Notes: generated from the sequence alone by a model not told the origin. A stretch of 50,135 nt of DNA from Bacteroidaceae bacterium (GCA_017650085.1 JAGCFN010000194.1:1-50135), one strand, 5' to 3'; counted from the stretch's first letter, positions 23,363 to 33,130 are shown. Program-made: numbers and translations.

Positions 23363-25882
23363 TTATTCTCTGAATTCCACTACCGTGATGCCAGCTCCGC
23401 CGAATTGGACATGTTCGTCGTGGAACGAGACGACACCCGAAACGGTGGCGAGGTACTGACGGATGACTTGCCGAAGGGCTCCCGTGCCTGTGCCGTGAAG
23501 GATTCGGACACGAGGAGCGTTGACAAGCAAAGCATCGTCGATGAAGTAGGTGACGGCCTGCAAGGCTTCGTCGGCCCGCATTCCCCGCACATCAATCTCT
23601 TGCCGGAAATCGAGGTGCTTCTGCCGGATACTGTCTTGGGTTTGGCGACTTATGAATGAAGCCCCCTCGCTGTTCCCCCCTCCTTTGGAGGGGCTGGGGG
23701 AGGCCTTCTCCAGTCTTTTAATATCCACTAACGTCCTCATCACACCAAATGTGACGGTTGCCTGTTTGCCTTCGATGGCGGTAATCGTTCCCACGGAAGT
23801 CTGTCCCTTGATGCGAACATAAGAGCCGACCCCCACAAAATCTCCCTCAGGGGAGGCTTCTGTTTTCTTCCCCTCGGGGGAGTTAGAGAGGGGTTGTTCT
23901 TTTCTCTTCGCCGCTTGCCTTTCTGCATGCCGCTTCCTGCGTTCCTCTATTTGACGGCGTTTCTTCTCGACATAGGCATCGAGTTCTTCCTGACTCATCT
24001 GCTCGACTTCGTCGCGGAAAGTCTGCAATTGTTGACGGGCAGAACGCGTCCGTTCCTTGTCGGCTTGGGCCTCCTTGATTTCTCGTATCGTGTTCTCAAT
24101 CTGAGCGTTAGCAGCGGCGATAATCTTGTCCGCCTCGGCCTTTGCCTCTCGGATGATTTCCTTGCGCTTGCCTCGCAGTTCTTCAATCTCCTTCTCGTAC
24201 TGTTCGATGGTTTGCACCATCTGTTTCTCCTGCGAATGAATCGTCTGCCGCTTGCCCTCCCAATAACGCTTGTCGCGAGTGATGTCGAGCAGATACTTGT
24301 CGGCATTGACATACTCCCGACCCACAAGTTCTGTTGCATCTGCAATCACCTCTTCGGGAATGCCGATTTTGCGGGCAATCTCGACTGCGAAACTGCTTCC
24401 CGGGTTACCAATCTGCAGTTGGAAAAGCGCTGCCATCTTCTGCCTGTCATAAAGCATTGCGCCGTTCACCACTCCAGGCGTGTCCTCGGCAAAGTGCTTC
24501 AGGTTCTGGTAGTGTGTCGTGATGACGGCAAAGGTCTTTTTCTCGACGAAACGCTTCAGGACAGCCTCTGCAATCGCTCCGCCAATCGTGGGTTCCGTTC
24601 CGCCTCCAAACTCATCGATTAGTAATAAGGTGTTGGGCGTGCAACCTGCCATCATACGCTTCATGTTGAGGAGGTGGCTACTGTAGGTGCTCAAGTCGTC
24701 GTCGATGCTTTGTTCGTCACCGATGTCGATAAAGATTTTCTCGAAGATGCCAGCCCTTGAACCGTCCGCCATCGGAACAGGAAGGCCGCATTGAAGCATG
24801 TATTGAAGCAAGCCGACAGTTTTCAGGCAAACACTCTTTCCGCCTGCATTCGGGCCACTAATGATGACGATTTGCTTCTTGCGATTGAGCATGATGTTGA
24901 GCGGCACAATCTTCTCTCCTTGCTTCTTGAGTTTGGCCTCCAGAAGGGGATGGCGAGCTTCGAACCAATCGATGAGCGGCGTGGAATAAATCTCAGGCGA
25001 GAGGCCTATGATGGCTTTCGTAAAGTGGTATTTCGCGATGAGGAACTCTATGTCTGCAAGGAATTCGAAGCCTCGCAAAAGCTCTTTGATGTTGGGGCGC
25101 AATTGCTCCGTAAACTCGCGAAGAATTCGAATCAGTTCCCGCTTCTCTTCGGCCTCCAATTCACGGATGCGATTGTTGGCTTCCACCACCTCTGCAGGCT
25201 CGATGAAGACCGTCTTGCCCGTCGCACTCTCGTCGTGAATGATGCCTTTGATGCGGCGTTTCAGGGCAGGGGCGACAGGAATCACCAATCGTCCGTCTCG
25301 CATGGCAGGAGCCACATCTTTCTCCACCAAACCCTCTGCTTGAGCCGCCTTGAGGATGTTCGAAAGGGTTCTGCTCACACTTCCCTCGGCTCGTTTCAAC
25401 TCGTGACGAATCGACAAAAGCTCGCGGCTTGCTTCGTCCTTAATGCGACCGAATTTGTCAAGCATTTGCTCCAATCGCCGAGTAATCGCGCTGAAAGTAA
25501 AGACGCCTTCGGCAAGTTTCTCTAGGGCCGGGTAAAGAATGCCAGGATGAACGTCATCTTGTTTCCTGACAATGTCCACCCAAGCATGAAGGGTTCGGAG
25601 CACTCGCAAAAGCTCCCCAACAGTCTGTTCTTCCAGATAGGTTCCGTCGATGCGAATGCGATGAATCTCTTCTCTCAAATCGAAGAAATCTTGCTCCGGT
25701 AACTCAGTAGAAACCTGCAAGATGGATGCGAGTTCTGCAAGTTGTAGATGAAGTGTTGTGACGGCTTCGTGGTCGGCAAGAAACTGCATGGCATCCACTC
25801 GCTCATGTCCTAAAGGACTGAGACAATTGCCGTGCAACATCGCACGAACCTCGTTGAAACCTAACTTCTCCTCCAAACTCAT
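23363..25882 (-). CDS. mutS2: MutS2 family ATPase/endonuclease with Smr domain
   Basis: An 839-residue cytosolic protein. The MutS-type core and clamp (about 1-320) is followed by the ATPase domain, with Walker A GPNAGGKS (343-350), LLLIDEFGGG (Walker B, about 419-428) and ITTHYQNLKHFA. A long charged coiled coil (about 540-660), a KOW-like beta region (about 682-725) and a C-terminal Smr domain (about 762-838, DVRGMRADEAL and ILHGTGTGALR) follow. MutS2 acts on branched DNA and, in some bacteria, on collided ribosomes. The two linkers flanking the KOW-like region (about 663-680 and 725-742) are encoded by C-rich palindromic repeats of the kind otherwise found between genes. The gene sits inside a long minus-strand run of carbohydrate genes. 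Confidence 0.95.
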   Translation of the reverse strand: MSLEEKLGFNEVRAMLHGNCLSPLGHERVDAMQFLADHEAVTTLHLQLAELASILQVSTELPEQDFFDLREEIHRIRIDGTYLEEQTVGELLRVLRTLHAWVDIVRKQDDVHPGILYPALEKLAEGVFTFSAITRRLEQMLDKFGRIKDEASRELLSIRHELKRAEGSVSRTLSNILKAAQAEGLVEKDVAPAMRDGRLVIPVAPALKRRIKGIIHDESATGKTVFIEPAEVVEANNRIRELEAEEKRELIRILREFTEQLRPNIKELLRGFEFLADIEFLIAKYHFTKAIIGLSPEIYSTPLIDWFEARHPLLEAKLKKQGEKIVPLNIMLNRKKQIVIISGPNAGGKSVCLKTVGLLQYMLQCGLPVPMADGSRAGIFEKIFIDIGDEQSIDDDLSTYSSHLLNMKRMMAGCTPNTLLLIDEFGGGTEPTIGGAIAEAVLKRFVEKKTFAVITTHYQNLKHFAEDTPGVVNGAMLYDRQKMAALFQLQIGNPGSSFAVEIARKIGIPEEVIADATELVGREYVNADKYLLDITRDKRYWEGKRQTIHSQEKQMVQTIEQYEKEIEELRGKRKEIIREAKAEADKIIAAANAQIENTIREIKEAQADKERTRSARQQLQTFRDEVEQMSQEELDAYVEKKRRQIEERRKRHAERQAAKRKEQPLSNSPEGKKTEASPEGDFVGVGSYVRIKGQTSVGTITAIEGKQATVTFGVMRTLVDIKRLEKASPSPSKGGGNSEGASFISRQTQDSIRQKHLDFRQEIDVRGMRADEALQAVTYFIDDALLVNAPRVRILHGTGTGALRQVIRQYLATVSGVVSFHDEHVQFGGAGITVVEFRE
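23659..23705. repeat. C-rich palindromic repeat inside mutS2 (copy 1)
   Basis: GCCCCCTCGCTG...CCCTCC, loop TTT, GGAGGGGCTGGGGGAGGC makes a near-perfect hairpin. It is read in frame as the Ser/Pro/Gly linker around residues 725-742, just before the Smr domain. Similar elements lie at 19747-19835 and three times within 40411-40526. Confidence 0.75.
23841..23897. repeat. C-rich palindromic repeat inside mutS2 (copy 2)
   Basis: CTCCCTCAGGGGAGG and CCCCTCGGGGGAGTTAGAG are hairpin-forming segments read in frame as the linker around residues 663-680 (NSPEGKK, ASPEGDF) between the coiled coil and the KOW-like region. Confidence 0.65.
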
Positions 25883-25923
25883 AAGTCAAACAAAATTTAC
25901 TGCTATGTCCTAAGACTTTGTCC

Positions 25924-28434
25924 TTATCTATTAATCAATACTTTTTTTGTACCCTTACCATTTCTGACAATATATATGCCAGGCCGTTTCTGCCCATCCG
26001 TTACGGCCACCCCGCTCGTGTTATAAATGCGGACATCATTGGAGCGCATACTATCGTCGGTGCGTACCTGCCCAATTGAGGTTTCTATGGCAGTAAGGTC
26101 CTTGAGGATGATGTTGTCGAAGGAGTAACTGAAGGAAGTCTTCTGAGTGCCGACCTTCAAGGCAAAATAGGCTATGCCCGTGGTGGATGCCTTCCACTTC
26201 ATCACACCCGTCTTGTGATTGGTACCAGCTTTCGCCTTGGCAGACATCAAACCATCGTAGTTGGCGAGAGTGGCATCCTTCCACGAGTTCAACTGGCCGA
26301 TGGTGTTCTCTTCCACCAAACCTACATCGGCGTAGTCCTTCGGTCTGTCAGTTACCATGAAAGCCTGAATCCAGAAGTCGCCGTTACCTTCTGCCCCTCG
26401 TACCGCAACATCGGCAGAATAGATGTGTCCGGCCACCACTTCTACGGGCTGGTATATCACAGTATTGAGCGAATGGCTTCGTGCCGAGGAAATGCATAAA
26501 GCTCCGCCATCGCCTTCGGAAGGAGTGTTTTCGGTTGAGTTCCACACATACTTGGTATTGTTTATCGACCCCAGCGATGCGGTTTGCCATGCACCTTGGA
26601 ACTCGCATTCACCATTTGTCAGACGGTTACGTTCTTCGTCCGTATCAGGCATGATTGTCTCCAACTCCTGCTCCGTAGCTTCCTTCTTGCCAGTGAAGCG
26701 CAACCAGTTGATGTTAAGTCCACCTTTTTCTATATATATGCGAACGCGCAAAGTCCCTTGCGGCAGGATGATATTCGAGAAAGCCTTTGTACTCCATGTT
26801 GTGTAACCTCCTGTGGAATTCAACTTCGTAGAAGCGGTAACAGGTCGGTCATTAACGGTGATGCGGACAGTTGATGTGCCGGAGTTTATGGCATAGCGCA
26901 ACTGCAATCGCCAATTGGCAGGTTCGTTAGGATTCTCTATCGTGTACTGGAGCCATTCGCCATCCTTTGTCTCTCCCACATAATAACCGCAGCTCTGGGC
27001 GTCGTTAGGTCCACTATAAACATCCACTCCGTCATTTCGATAGACCCATCCTCTCTGCCATGCAGAATAGTCCTCGCCGCTATACTGGTAGGAGGCATCG
27101 TCCTTGTCCCAATATGCCTTTCCCATCGGCCCCAAATCATAATGTGCAGCAAATACATAGTCGCCTGTTTGGCTGGGAACAAACGGCAGGCTTTCATCAT
27201 CGAAAGGACGACGAAGTAGGGCATCAATATAATCGGTCCGAACTGTGCAGCGGCTGATGTGTTGTGCTTCGGCCCATGCTTTGCAGGCATTCCACAATGC
27301 GGTGGAAGAAGGCCTTGTGCCATTTTGCCATTGACTGATGACATTGTCGTAGTTTGATACGCGCTTCACTTGCAGAATGGTGTTGATGTTGCTTTTCTTC
27401 ATCGGCCAACAAGACCATCCTGCAAACTGCATCGCTTCCTCATAGAGACATACGCAATCAGCCGTCCAGGAATTGCTGTTTTCCCCGAACTCGCCTATAT
27501 AGATTGGACAATTGTACTTGCTCGCCATATCTGCCATGTATTGCGCCTGCGACTTTGTGTTATACACCCCGTAACGGTGGAACTGCAAAACCATCTTCGA
27601 GTCCATCTTTGTTGAGGGGAAGCCTGTGTAGTCGTTGCTGTAGGAATTGCCCTCAAGAATAACGATGTGGTTCTTGTCCACCTCGCGAATGGCTTTGATG
27701 ATGGCCTTGAATGTGTCCCATAAAAGTTTGTTGCTATTAGCGAGCGTCCAATTCGTTTCATTGATGAGGTCGTAAGCTGCCACGCATTTCTGCTCCTGAT
27801 AGCGCTCTGCAATCTTCTGCCACAAAGCAGCGAGTTTCGTTCGGTTTGCCTCGCTTTCCCATAATGAAGGCTTGCTTGAGTCGTAGTCACAAATGTCGCC
27901 AGAAGACTGACCGCCAGGACAAGCGTGCATATCCAGAATGAGCAGGATATTGTAGCGTTCTGCCCACACACACATGGAATCAATGCGAATGAAGCCCTCC
28001 TCCAGCCAAGTTTGTTCACCGGCAACAGGTTCCTTCTCAATAGGCAAAGTGAAGTATTTATAGTGCATCGGTACGCGCAAAGTGTTGAAACCTTGTTCCG
28101 AAAGGAACTTCATGTCTTCCTCGCAAAAGTTGTTGTCCATCCAAAGGCGGTCAAATTCCTCCACCTTTTCTTCCCCGCACACATCGGCAATCATTTTGTC
28201 GAACTTGAACTGACGGTCCAGATTGCCGGAGGTGTTCATCATATAGGGTTCGCGCACCATCCAGTTGCCGCAGTTCGTGCCACGCATAAGCAGTTTCTGC
28301 CCGTTGCGTGCAAGTAACTTAGTACCGGAAACCCGTACGAAATTGTCGCTTGCGTTGGCAGAGAATACACCAGTAACAGCAACCAGCAGCAATATCAAAA
28401 GCCTCATTATCTTGTCTGTGTAGTTCAAGTTCAT
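25924..28434 (-). CDS. Secreted GH5 family glycoside hydrolase with CBM6-like module
   Basis: An 836-residue exported protein. Residues about 30-400 form a GH5 barrel: LRVPMHYKYF, LDMHACPGGQSSGD, acid/base Glu226 in DLINETNW, and nucleophile Glu315 in IYIGEFGENS. The HACPGGQ signature is seen in exo-beta-1,3-glucanase-like and related beta-glucan GH5 enzymes, so a beta-glucan substrate is possible but not assured. A CBM6-like jelly roll (about 435-595) is followed by a second beta-sandwich (about 615-790) and the short C-terminal tail (IYNTSG...GIYIVRNGKGTKKVLINR). The start is ambiguous: ATG 28434, 4 bp after the upstream stop codon, or ATG 28407 (MRLLILLLVAV). Both give a signal peptide. 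Cotranscription with the S9 peptidase is likely. Confidence 0.9.
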   Translation of the reverse strand: MNLNYTDKIMRLLILLLVAVTGVFSANASDNFVRVSGTKLLARNGQKLLMRGTNCGNWMVREPYMMNTSGNLDRQFKFDKMIADVCGEEKVEEFDRLWMDNNFCEEDMKFLSEQGFNTLRVPMHYKYFTLPIEKEPVAGEQTWLEEGFIRIDSMCVWAERYNILLILDMHACPGGQSSGDICDYDSSKPSLWESEANRTKLAALWQKIAERYQEQKCVAAYDLINETNWTLANSNKLLWDTFKAIIKAIREVDKNHIVILEGNSYSNDYTGFPSTKMDSKMVLQFHRYGVYNTKSQAQYMADMASKYNCPIYIGEFGENSNSWTADCVCLYEEAMQFAGWSCWPMKKSNINTILQVKRVSNYDNVISQWQNGTRPSSTALWNACKAWAEAQHISRCTVRTDYIDALLRRPFDDESLPFVPSQTGDYVFAAHYDLGPMGKAYWDKDDASYQYSGEDYSAWQRGWVYRNDGVDVYSGPNDAQSCGYYVGETKDGEWLQYTIENPNEPANWRLQLRYAINSGTSTVRITVNDRPVTASTKLNSTGGYTTWSTKAFSNIILPQGTLRVRIYIEKGGLNINWLRFTGKKEATEQELETIMPDTDEERNRLTNGECEFQGAWQTASLGSINNTKYVWNSTENTPSEGDGGALCISSARSHSLNTVIYQPVEVVAGHIYSADVAVRGAEGNGDFWIQAFMVTDRPKDYADVGLVEENTIGQLNSWKDATLANYDGLMSAKAKAGTNHKTGVMKWKASTTGIAYFALKVGTQKTSFSYSFDNIILKDLTAIETSIGQVRTDDSMRSNDVRIYNTSGVAVTDGQKRPGIYIVRNGKGTKKVLINR

Positions 28435-28438
28435 TTAA

Positions 28439-30892
28439 CTATTTCAGATTCTTCTCAGGATACATCGAGTTCCACCAAGTAGGATCATCTTGCAGCCATT
28501 TTGCGAACCAGGCCATGATGCTATCGTGCCAACGGAAGCGTTTGTTGTAGTTCAGGATGTGGTGATTCTCGCCCTCAACCGTGATGAAGGCACACTCTCT
28601 GCCAAGCAATTTGAGGGCAGTGAACATCTGTATGCTCTCGTTGATAGGCACGTTAGTATCTGCTCCACCATGCATGAAGAGAATGGGCGTGTGGACTTTG
28701 TCCGCATTGAAGAGTGGGGCGTGTCCACTATAGAGTTCCATATTGTTCCAAGGGTAAGAATGAGCTGCGGATGTAGTACTGTAGGAATATCCCCAATAAC
28801 CATATCCCCAATAGCTGGCTGGATTGCTGATTCCAGCATGGCTCATCGCAGCTGCAAAGATGTCTGTTACGGTTTGCAGATACATCGTCATGAAGCCTCC
28901 GTAGCTCGCTCCCATGCAACCAATCTTGTCAGCCTTTACGTAGGGGTGTTCTTTGCAGAACTGCTTGGTGCCCTGAATGATGTCGTCAGCCGTGTAATCG
29001 CCATAGGCATTAACGTGGCGCGAAGCAAACTCTTGACCGAAACCGCTGCAACCAGAAGGTTGAATGACGTAAACCACATAACCCATCGCTGCCCATTCCT
29101 GATAGTTGTAGTAGCTGTCGAGGTATCGACCAACAGGCGAACAACCGCCATAGTAATAAACGAGCATGGGGTATTGCTTCGTTTCGTCAAAGAATGGAGG
29201 CAAATAGTAGCAACCATAAATCGTGTCGCCCCGTTCTGCCTTGAAGTTCCAGTCTTGGCATTTACCAAGCTGAATGTCCTTGAGTCTTGTGGGATTGAGG
29301 TCGCAAAGAAGCTTCTCTTTGCCTGTCTTGAGGTCGCGCAGCCAACAACGGTCTGTACTCATGCTACTTTCCCCTATATATGCGAGGAGTGGCTTCTCTT
29401 CAGCCAAACTGAAGCTGCTATAAATATAAGGTTCGGAAAGTGGTAACATCTCGGCCTTTCCGTCCTTGGGATTGATGCGATAGAGGCTCTTCAGGTCATG
29501 GTTTTCGCAAAGTGCATATATCATGCCGTCCTGCTCTGACCATTGATAGGAAGCGACAGAAGGGTCGAAATCGCGAGTCAAGCAACGCACTTCCTTCGTC
29601 TCGAGGTTGATGAGGAACAGTTCATACTCATAGCTGCTGGGTATAACGCCTTTGGGAAGGGTGTTACCCAAACCATCGAAAGCTTCAGGACTGCCCGTAA
29701 GTGCCACATATTTCTCGTCTGGCGAGAAGGTGTATGAGCCGATGAAGCCATCGTGACGAACAAGGGTGTCTGCCTTTCCTGTAGCCGGATCGAGCAGGAG
29801 CAGGTCTGTGAATTCGAAGGGGCGTTCCGTCAGTTTCTCTGTGTGAATGGAAACGAGATAGCGGCTTGCATCCTTGTTGGGGATGACATAAACATTGCGA
29901 GCACCTTTGGTGATGGGAGTTGTAATGCCTGTCTCGATGTCGTAGAGCGAATAGTTACGACGGTTTCGATAGCCAGGCTGACGATCATCAGGTTCAAGGA
30001 TTTGGTGCACGTCCTTGTTCTTCTCTTCTGGAACTTTCTCGTCGATGGTCACAAGGAAGTGCTTCATGTCATCGGTCAGGTAGGCGTATCCTTTGCCAGT
30101 ATATTTGCCAATGAATGTCTTCTCGCCAGTCTTGGGGTCAACCGTTTCGTAGCATCTTGTGCCCTCTGTCTCGCGATAGCTGCGAAGGTAACGGTCTCCT
30201 TTGGGGAGCCAACGCTGGAAACCGTCGAGACTGAACTCTTTGCCCGTTGCGAGGTCGATGAAGATGTCTTTGCCATCCGTTTCGCCTCCTTTATAAGTGA
30301 CGTTCTTGTGAATGCGAACGTATTTGCCTGAGCTGGAGAGCTCTACGCCATTTATGCGTTCACCATGCATCATGTCTGCATTCGTCCAATAACGTTTGCC
30401 TTCTGGATTGATTTCGAGAGCTTGCTCGCTTTCGACGGAAACACGAAGCGTATCAGGTTTGTCGCCTTTACGGAGCAACTTGATGCTTACTTCATGCCGA
30501 CCTGGAACGAGTTCGAAGTCGCCTCCCTGCTCATTGCCGTCTATGTATAGCTTGTGCTTGCTCTCGCACTTCACATTGACCTTACCCTTTGCAAAGCCTG
30601 TGTTCTGGAAGGTGAAGCCTGCCATATAAAGTTGAGGCTCATCTGTTGGGGGAAGTACAACCTCTTCGACGGATGGTTTGTCTTTCCATATGTCAGTCTT
30701 TGCAAAAGCATCCATCAGGACGTTATCCAGGTCGATGCGATTGCCTTCGCTGTCCAGACTGTCTGTCATGAATGGCTTGTTCGTAGGGTAGGGACCAACT
30801 AGACGAAGGTTTTTGACATCTGTTGCGTTTGCCATTATGGGCAAAGCTATGAGGGCGAGTGCTGCCCAAAGGGTTTTAACTTCTCGATACAT
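28439..30892 (-). CDS. S9 family (prolyl oligopeptidase / DPP-like) serine peptidase
   Basis: An 817-residue exported peptidase. A signal peptide (MYREVKTLWAALALIALPIMANA) precedes an N-terminal region with a beta-sandwich (about 85-155) that is unusual for the family. A beta-propeller (about 180-540) and an alpha/beta-hydrolase domain (about 560-805) follow. The catalytic triad is Ser663 (GASYGG), Asp745 (GGADTNVP) and His777 or His778 (GENHH). Such enzymes clip dipeptides or short peptides after proline or related residues, typically in the periplasm of Bacteroidales. The start codon lies 17 bp inside the 3' end of relA, which implies coupling to it. Confidence 0.9.
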   Translation of the reverse strand: MYREVKTLWAALALIALPIMANATDVKNLRLVGPYPTNKPFMTDSLDSEGNRIDLDNVLMDAFAKTDIWKDKPSVEEVVLPPTDEPQLYMAGFTFQNTGFAKGKVNVKCESKHKLYIDGNEQGGDFELVPGRHEVSIKLLRKGDKPDTLRVSVESEQALEINPEGKRYWTNADMMHGERINGVELSSSGKYVRIHKNVTYKGGETDGKDIFIDLATGKEFSLDGFQRWLPKGDRYLRSYRETEGTRCYETVDPKTGEKTFIGKYTGKGYAYLTDDMKHFLVTIDEKVPEEKNKDVHQILEPDDRQPGYRNRRNYSLYDIETGITTPITKGARNVYVIPNKDASRYLVSIHTEKLTERPFEFTDLLLLDPATGKADTLVRHDGFIGSYTFSPDEKYVALTGSPEAFDGLGNTLPKGVIPSSYEYELFLINLETKEVRCLTRDFDPSVASYQWSEQDGMIYALCENHDLKSLYRINPKDGKAEMLPLSEPYIYSSFSLAEEKPLLAYIGESSMSTDRCWLRDLKTGKEKLLCDLNPTRLKDIQLGKCQDWNFKAERGDTIYGCYYLPPFFDETKQYPMLVYYYGGCSPVGRYLDSYYNYQEWAAMGYVVYVIQPSGCSGFGQEFASRHVNAYGDYTADDIIQGTKQFCKEHPYVKADKIGCMGASYGGFMTMYLQTVTDIFAAAMSHAGISNPASYWGYGYWGYSYSTTSAAHSYPWNNMELYSGHAPLFNADKVHTPILFMHGGADTNVPINESIQMFTALKLLGRECAFITVEGENHHILNYNKRFRWHDSIMAWFAKWLQDDPTWWNSMYPEKNLK

Positions 30893-33095
30893 TCTTTACG
30901 CCTTTTACTGTTTTGAGTTTCTTGATGAGTTGTTGCAGACGGCTTGTGTCGTCGAGCATGACGGTAAGCGAGCCGTTGAAGAGGCCATCGTGGCTGTCGA
31001 TGCTGATGCTTCGCAGCTGGATTTTCTCTTCCTTGCTTATTATATTGGTGATGTTGTTGATGATGCCTATGTCGTCGTTTCCAATGACGCGAAGGGTGAT
31101 GGGATATTGGCTGCCGCGCTTTCCTGCCCATTTAGCACGAACTATTCTGTAGCCAAAACGTTGCCTGAGTTGTGGCGCATTCGGACAGTCTTCTCTGTGA
31201 ATCTTGATGCCGCCTCCGCTTGTGACGAAGCCGAAGACTGCGTCGCCATAAACTGGCTGACAACATCTTGCCATCTGGAAATCGAGGCCTTTCAGATTCT
31301 GGTCTATGACGAGCACATCACTTTGCTCAATTTGCCGCTTTGCCTTCTCGTCTTCAGGCATCACGAACTGGTCTGCACTAAGTGTTGGCCCAGTCTTTTC
31401 TGCTTCTCCATGATCGAAGCGTTGTTGCTGGGCATATGCTTCGAGGACTGAGTTCATGTCGAGCTTTCCGTCTGCCAGAGCTGCATAGAAGTCCGTAACG
31501 ATTTTGTAGCCCAGTTTCGACATCGTATGCATCAGGACGGGCTCCTCGTAGTCGAGCTTCTTGTTCTTCATCTTGCGCTCCAGCTCCTCTTTCGCAAGCA
31601 AAGCTTGTCGGCTCTCCATTTCCTTGAGGCTTTGGCGCACCTTTGCCCTGGCTCGAGTTGTAGTGACGATGCTGAGCCAGTCCTGTTTGGGCGTTTGGTT
31701 GCTGCTGGTCAGGATTTCGACTTGGTCTCCGCTTTGCAGCTTCTGCCGAATGGTGACGTTTTTGCCACCTATTCTGGCTCCCACACATTGATTGCCCACC
31801 TTGGAATGGATATGATAGGCGAAGTCGAGCACAGTCGCGCCCATCGGAAGCTTGAAGATATCACCTTTCGGAGTAAAGACAAAGACCTCATCTTCCTTCA
31901 GGTCGAGACGGAACTGATCCATCAGTTGGGCATCATCGTTCGTTTCCAGAGCGCTACGGACACCAGCCAACCATTCCTCCACACCGCTTTCGCCAGAGCG
32001 AATGCCCTTGTATCGCCAATGTGCAGCCAGTCCGTGCTCGGCTATGTCGTCCATCCTTTCTGTGCGAATCTGCACCTCAACCCACTTCTGTTCAGGGCCC
32101 AGAACGGTGATGTGAAGGCTTTCGTAGCCGTTGCTTTTGGGGACAGAAAGCCAATCGCGCATTCGTTTCGGATTGCTCTGGTACATGTCTGTGATGATGC
32201 TGAACACTTGCCAGCACTCCATCTTTTCCTTTTCTGGAGGCGAATCGAGGATGATTCTGATGGCAAAGAGGTCGTAGACGCCATCCACATCGACGTGCTG
32301 CTTCTGCATTTTCTGCCAGATGGAGTGGATGCTTTTGGTGCGCCCTTTCATGTGGTAGTGCAGTCCTGCTTCCTTCAGCTTCTCGTCGAGAGGCTTCAGG
32401 AAACGTTCGATGTAGGCGTCCCTGCTGCGTTTCGTCTCGTTCAGCTTCTCCTTTATATGATAGTAGGCATCGTGCTCGAGGTATTTGAGGCTGAGGTCTT
32501 CCAGCTCGCTCTTCAGCTTGTAGAGGCCAAGTTTGTGAGCGAGTGGGGCATAGAGATAAGCGGCTTCCATCGAGACTTTCCTTTGCGCCTCGATGTTTTC
32601 GACGTCCTTGATCTGCCGCATCACACAGACGCGATTGGCAATCATGATGAGAATGACGCGCATGTCCTCGGCAAAGGTGACGAGCAGACTGCGGAAGTTC
32701 TCGCTTCCCACGGTTGCACTCTTTGTGTAGAGCTCGCGGATTCGCATCAGTCCATGCAGGATGTGAGCCACCTCTTCGCCAAAATCCTTGCGTATCTCGT
32801 CGAGCGAAGCAGCTCCGCTTTTCACTATCGACCAGAGCAAGACGCTGATGACGCTGCCCCTAGTCAGACCGATTTCTTCGCCTACGATGAGTGCCGTTTC
32901 CGTGTCTTTCACGATTGGGTTGATGCCGAAGACGTCCCTTTGCAGCAGACCTTGTTGGGTCGCTCTGTCCAGATACTTCCTGATCTTCGCCTCGTCACCC
33001 TCCTGAACGACGTCTGCAGCCATCGCAAAGAGCTGTCTCTGAACGGCTTCTATGCGAATGCGTTCCTTTTCGGTAAAGAATTTGGCAATCTCCAT
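30876..33095 (-). CDS. relA: RelA-type (p)ppGpp synthetase with a degenerate hydrolase domain
   Basis: A 739-residue RelA/SpoT homologue with hydrolase-like region (about 25-195), synthetase (about 240-365), TGS (about 402-463) and C-terminal ACT (about 665-735) domains. Synthetase motifs are intact: GRTKSIHSIWQKM, YDLFAIRIIL (Asp275), PKSNGYESLHITV and EVQIRTERMDDIAEHGLAAHW (Glu340). The hydrolase motif HDxxED is replaced by WSIVKS (88-93), and the conserved Asp of the later ADRxxNMR motif is Asn154 (ANRVCVMR). The enzyme should therefore make but not degrade (p)ppGpp, and a separate SpoT-like hydrolase must exist elsewhere. First gene of a long minus-strand run, with a -7 box TACCTTTG 28 bp upstream. 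Confidence 0.93.
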   Translation of the reverse strand: MEIAKFFTEKERIRIEAVQRQLFAMAADVVQEGDEAKIRKYLDRATQQGLLQRDVFGINPIVKDTETALIVGEEIGLTRGSVISVLLWSIVKSGAASLDEIRKDFGEEVAHILHGLMRIRELYTKSATVGSENFRSLLVTFAEDMRVILIMIANRVCVMRQIKDVENIEAQRKVSMEAAYLYAPLAHKLGLYKLKSELEDLSLKYLEHDAYYHIKEKLNETKRSRDAYIERFLKPLDEKLKEAGLHYHMKGRTKSIHSIWQKMQKQHVDVDGVYDLFAIRIILDSPPEKEKMECWQVFSIITDMYQSNPKRMRDWLSVPKSNGYESLHITVLGPEQKWVEVQIRTERMDDIAEHGLAAHWRYKGIRSGESGVEEWLAGVRSALETNDDAQLMDQFRLDLKEDEVFVFTPKGDIFKLPMGATVLDFAYHIHSKVGNQCVGARIGGKNVTIRQKLQSGDQVEILTSSNQTPKQDWLSIVTTTRARAKVRQSLKEMESRQALLAKEELERKMKNKKLDYEEPVLMHTMSKLGYKIVTDFYAALADGKLDMNSVLEAYAQQQRFDHGEAEKTGPTLSADQFVMPEDEKAKRQIEQSDVLVIDQNLKGLDFQMARCCQPVYGDAVFGFVTSGGGIKIHREDCPNAPQLRQRFGYRIVRAKWAGKRGSQYPITLRVIGNDDIGIINNITNIISKEEKIQLRSISIDSHDGLFNGSLTVMLDDTSRLQQLIKKLKTVKGVKNVSRS

Positions 33096-33122
33096 TTCCT
33101 GCTACATTATATATTTTAAGGA

Positions 33123-33130
33123 CAAAGGTA
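33123..33130 (-). promoter_or_regulatory. Promoter -7 box for relA
   Basis: TACCTTTG on the minus strand matches TAnnTTTG, 27 bp before the relA ATG. No clear -33 TTTG at standard distance. Confidence 0.5.

Noticed and set aside
31527-33119. 530-codon ORF antisense to relA
   Set aside because: Shadow of relA codon usage; the relA frame has intact conserved motifs.
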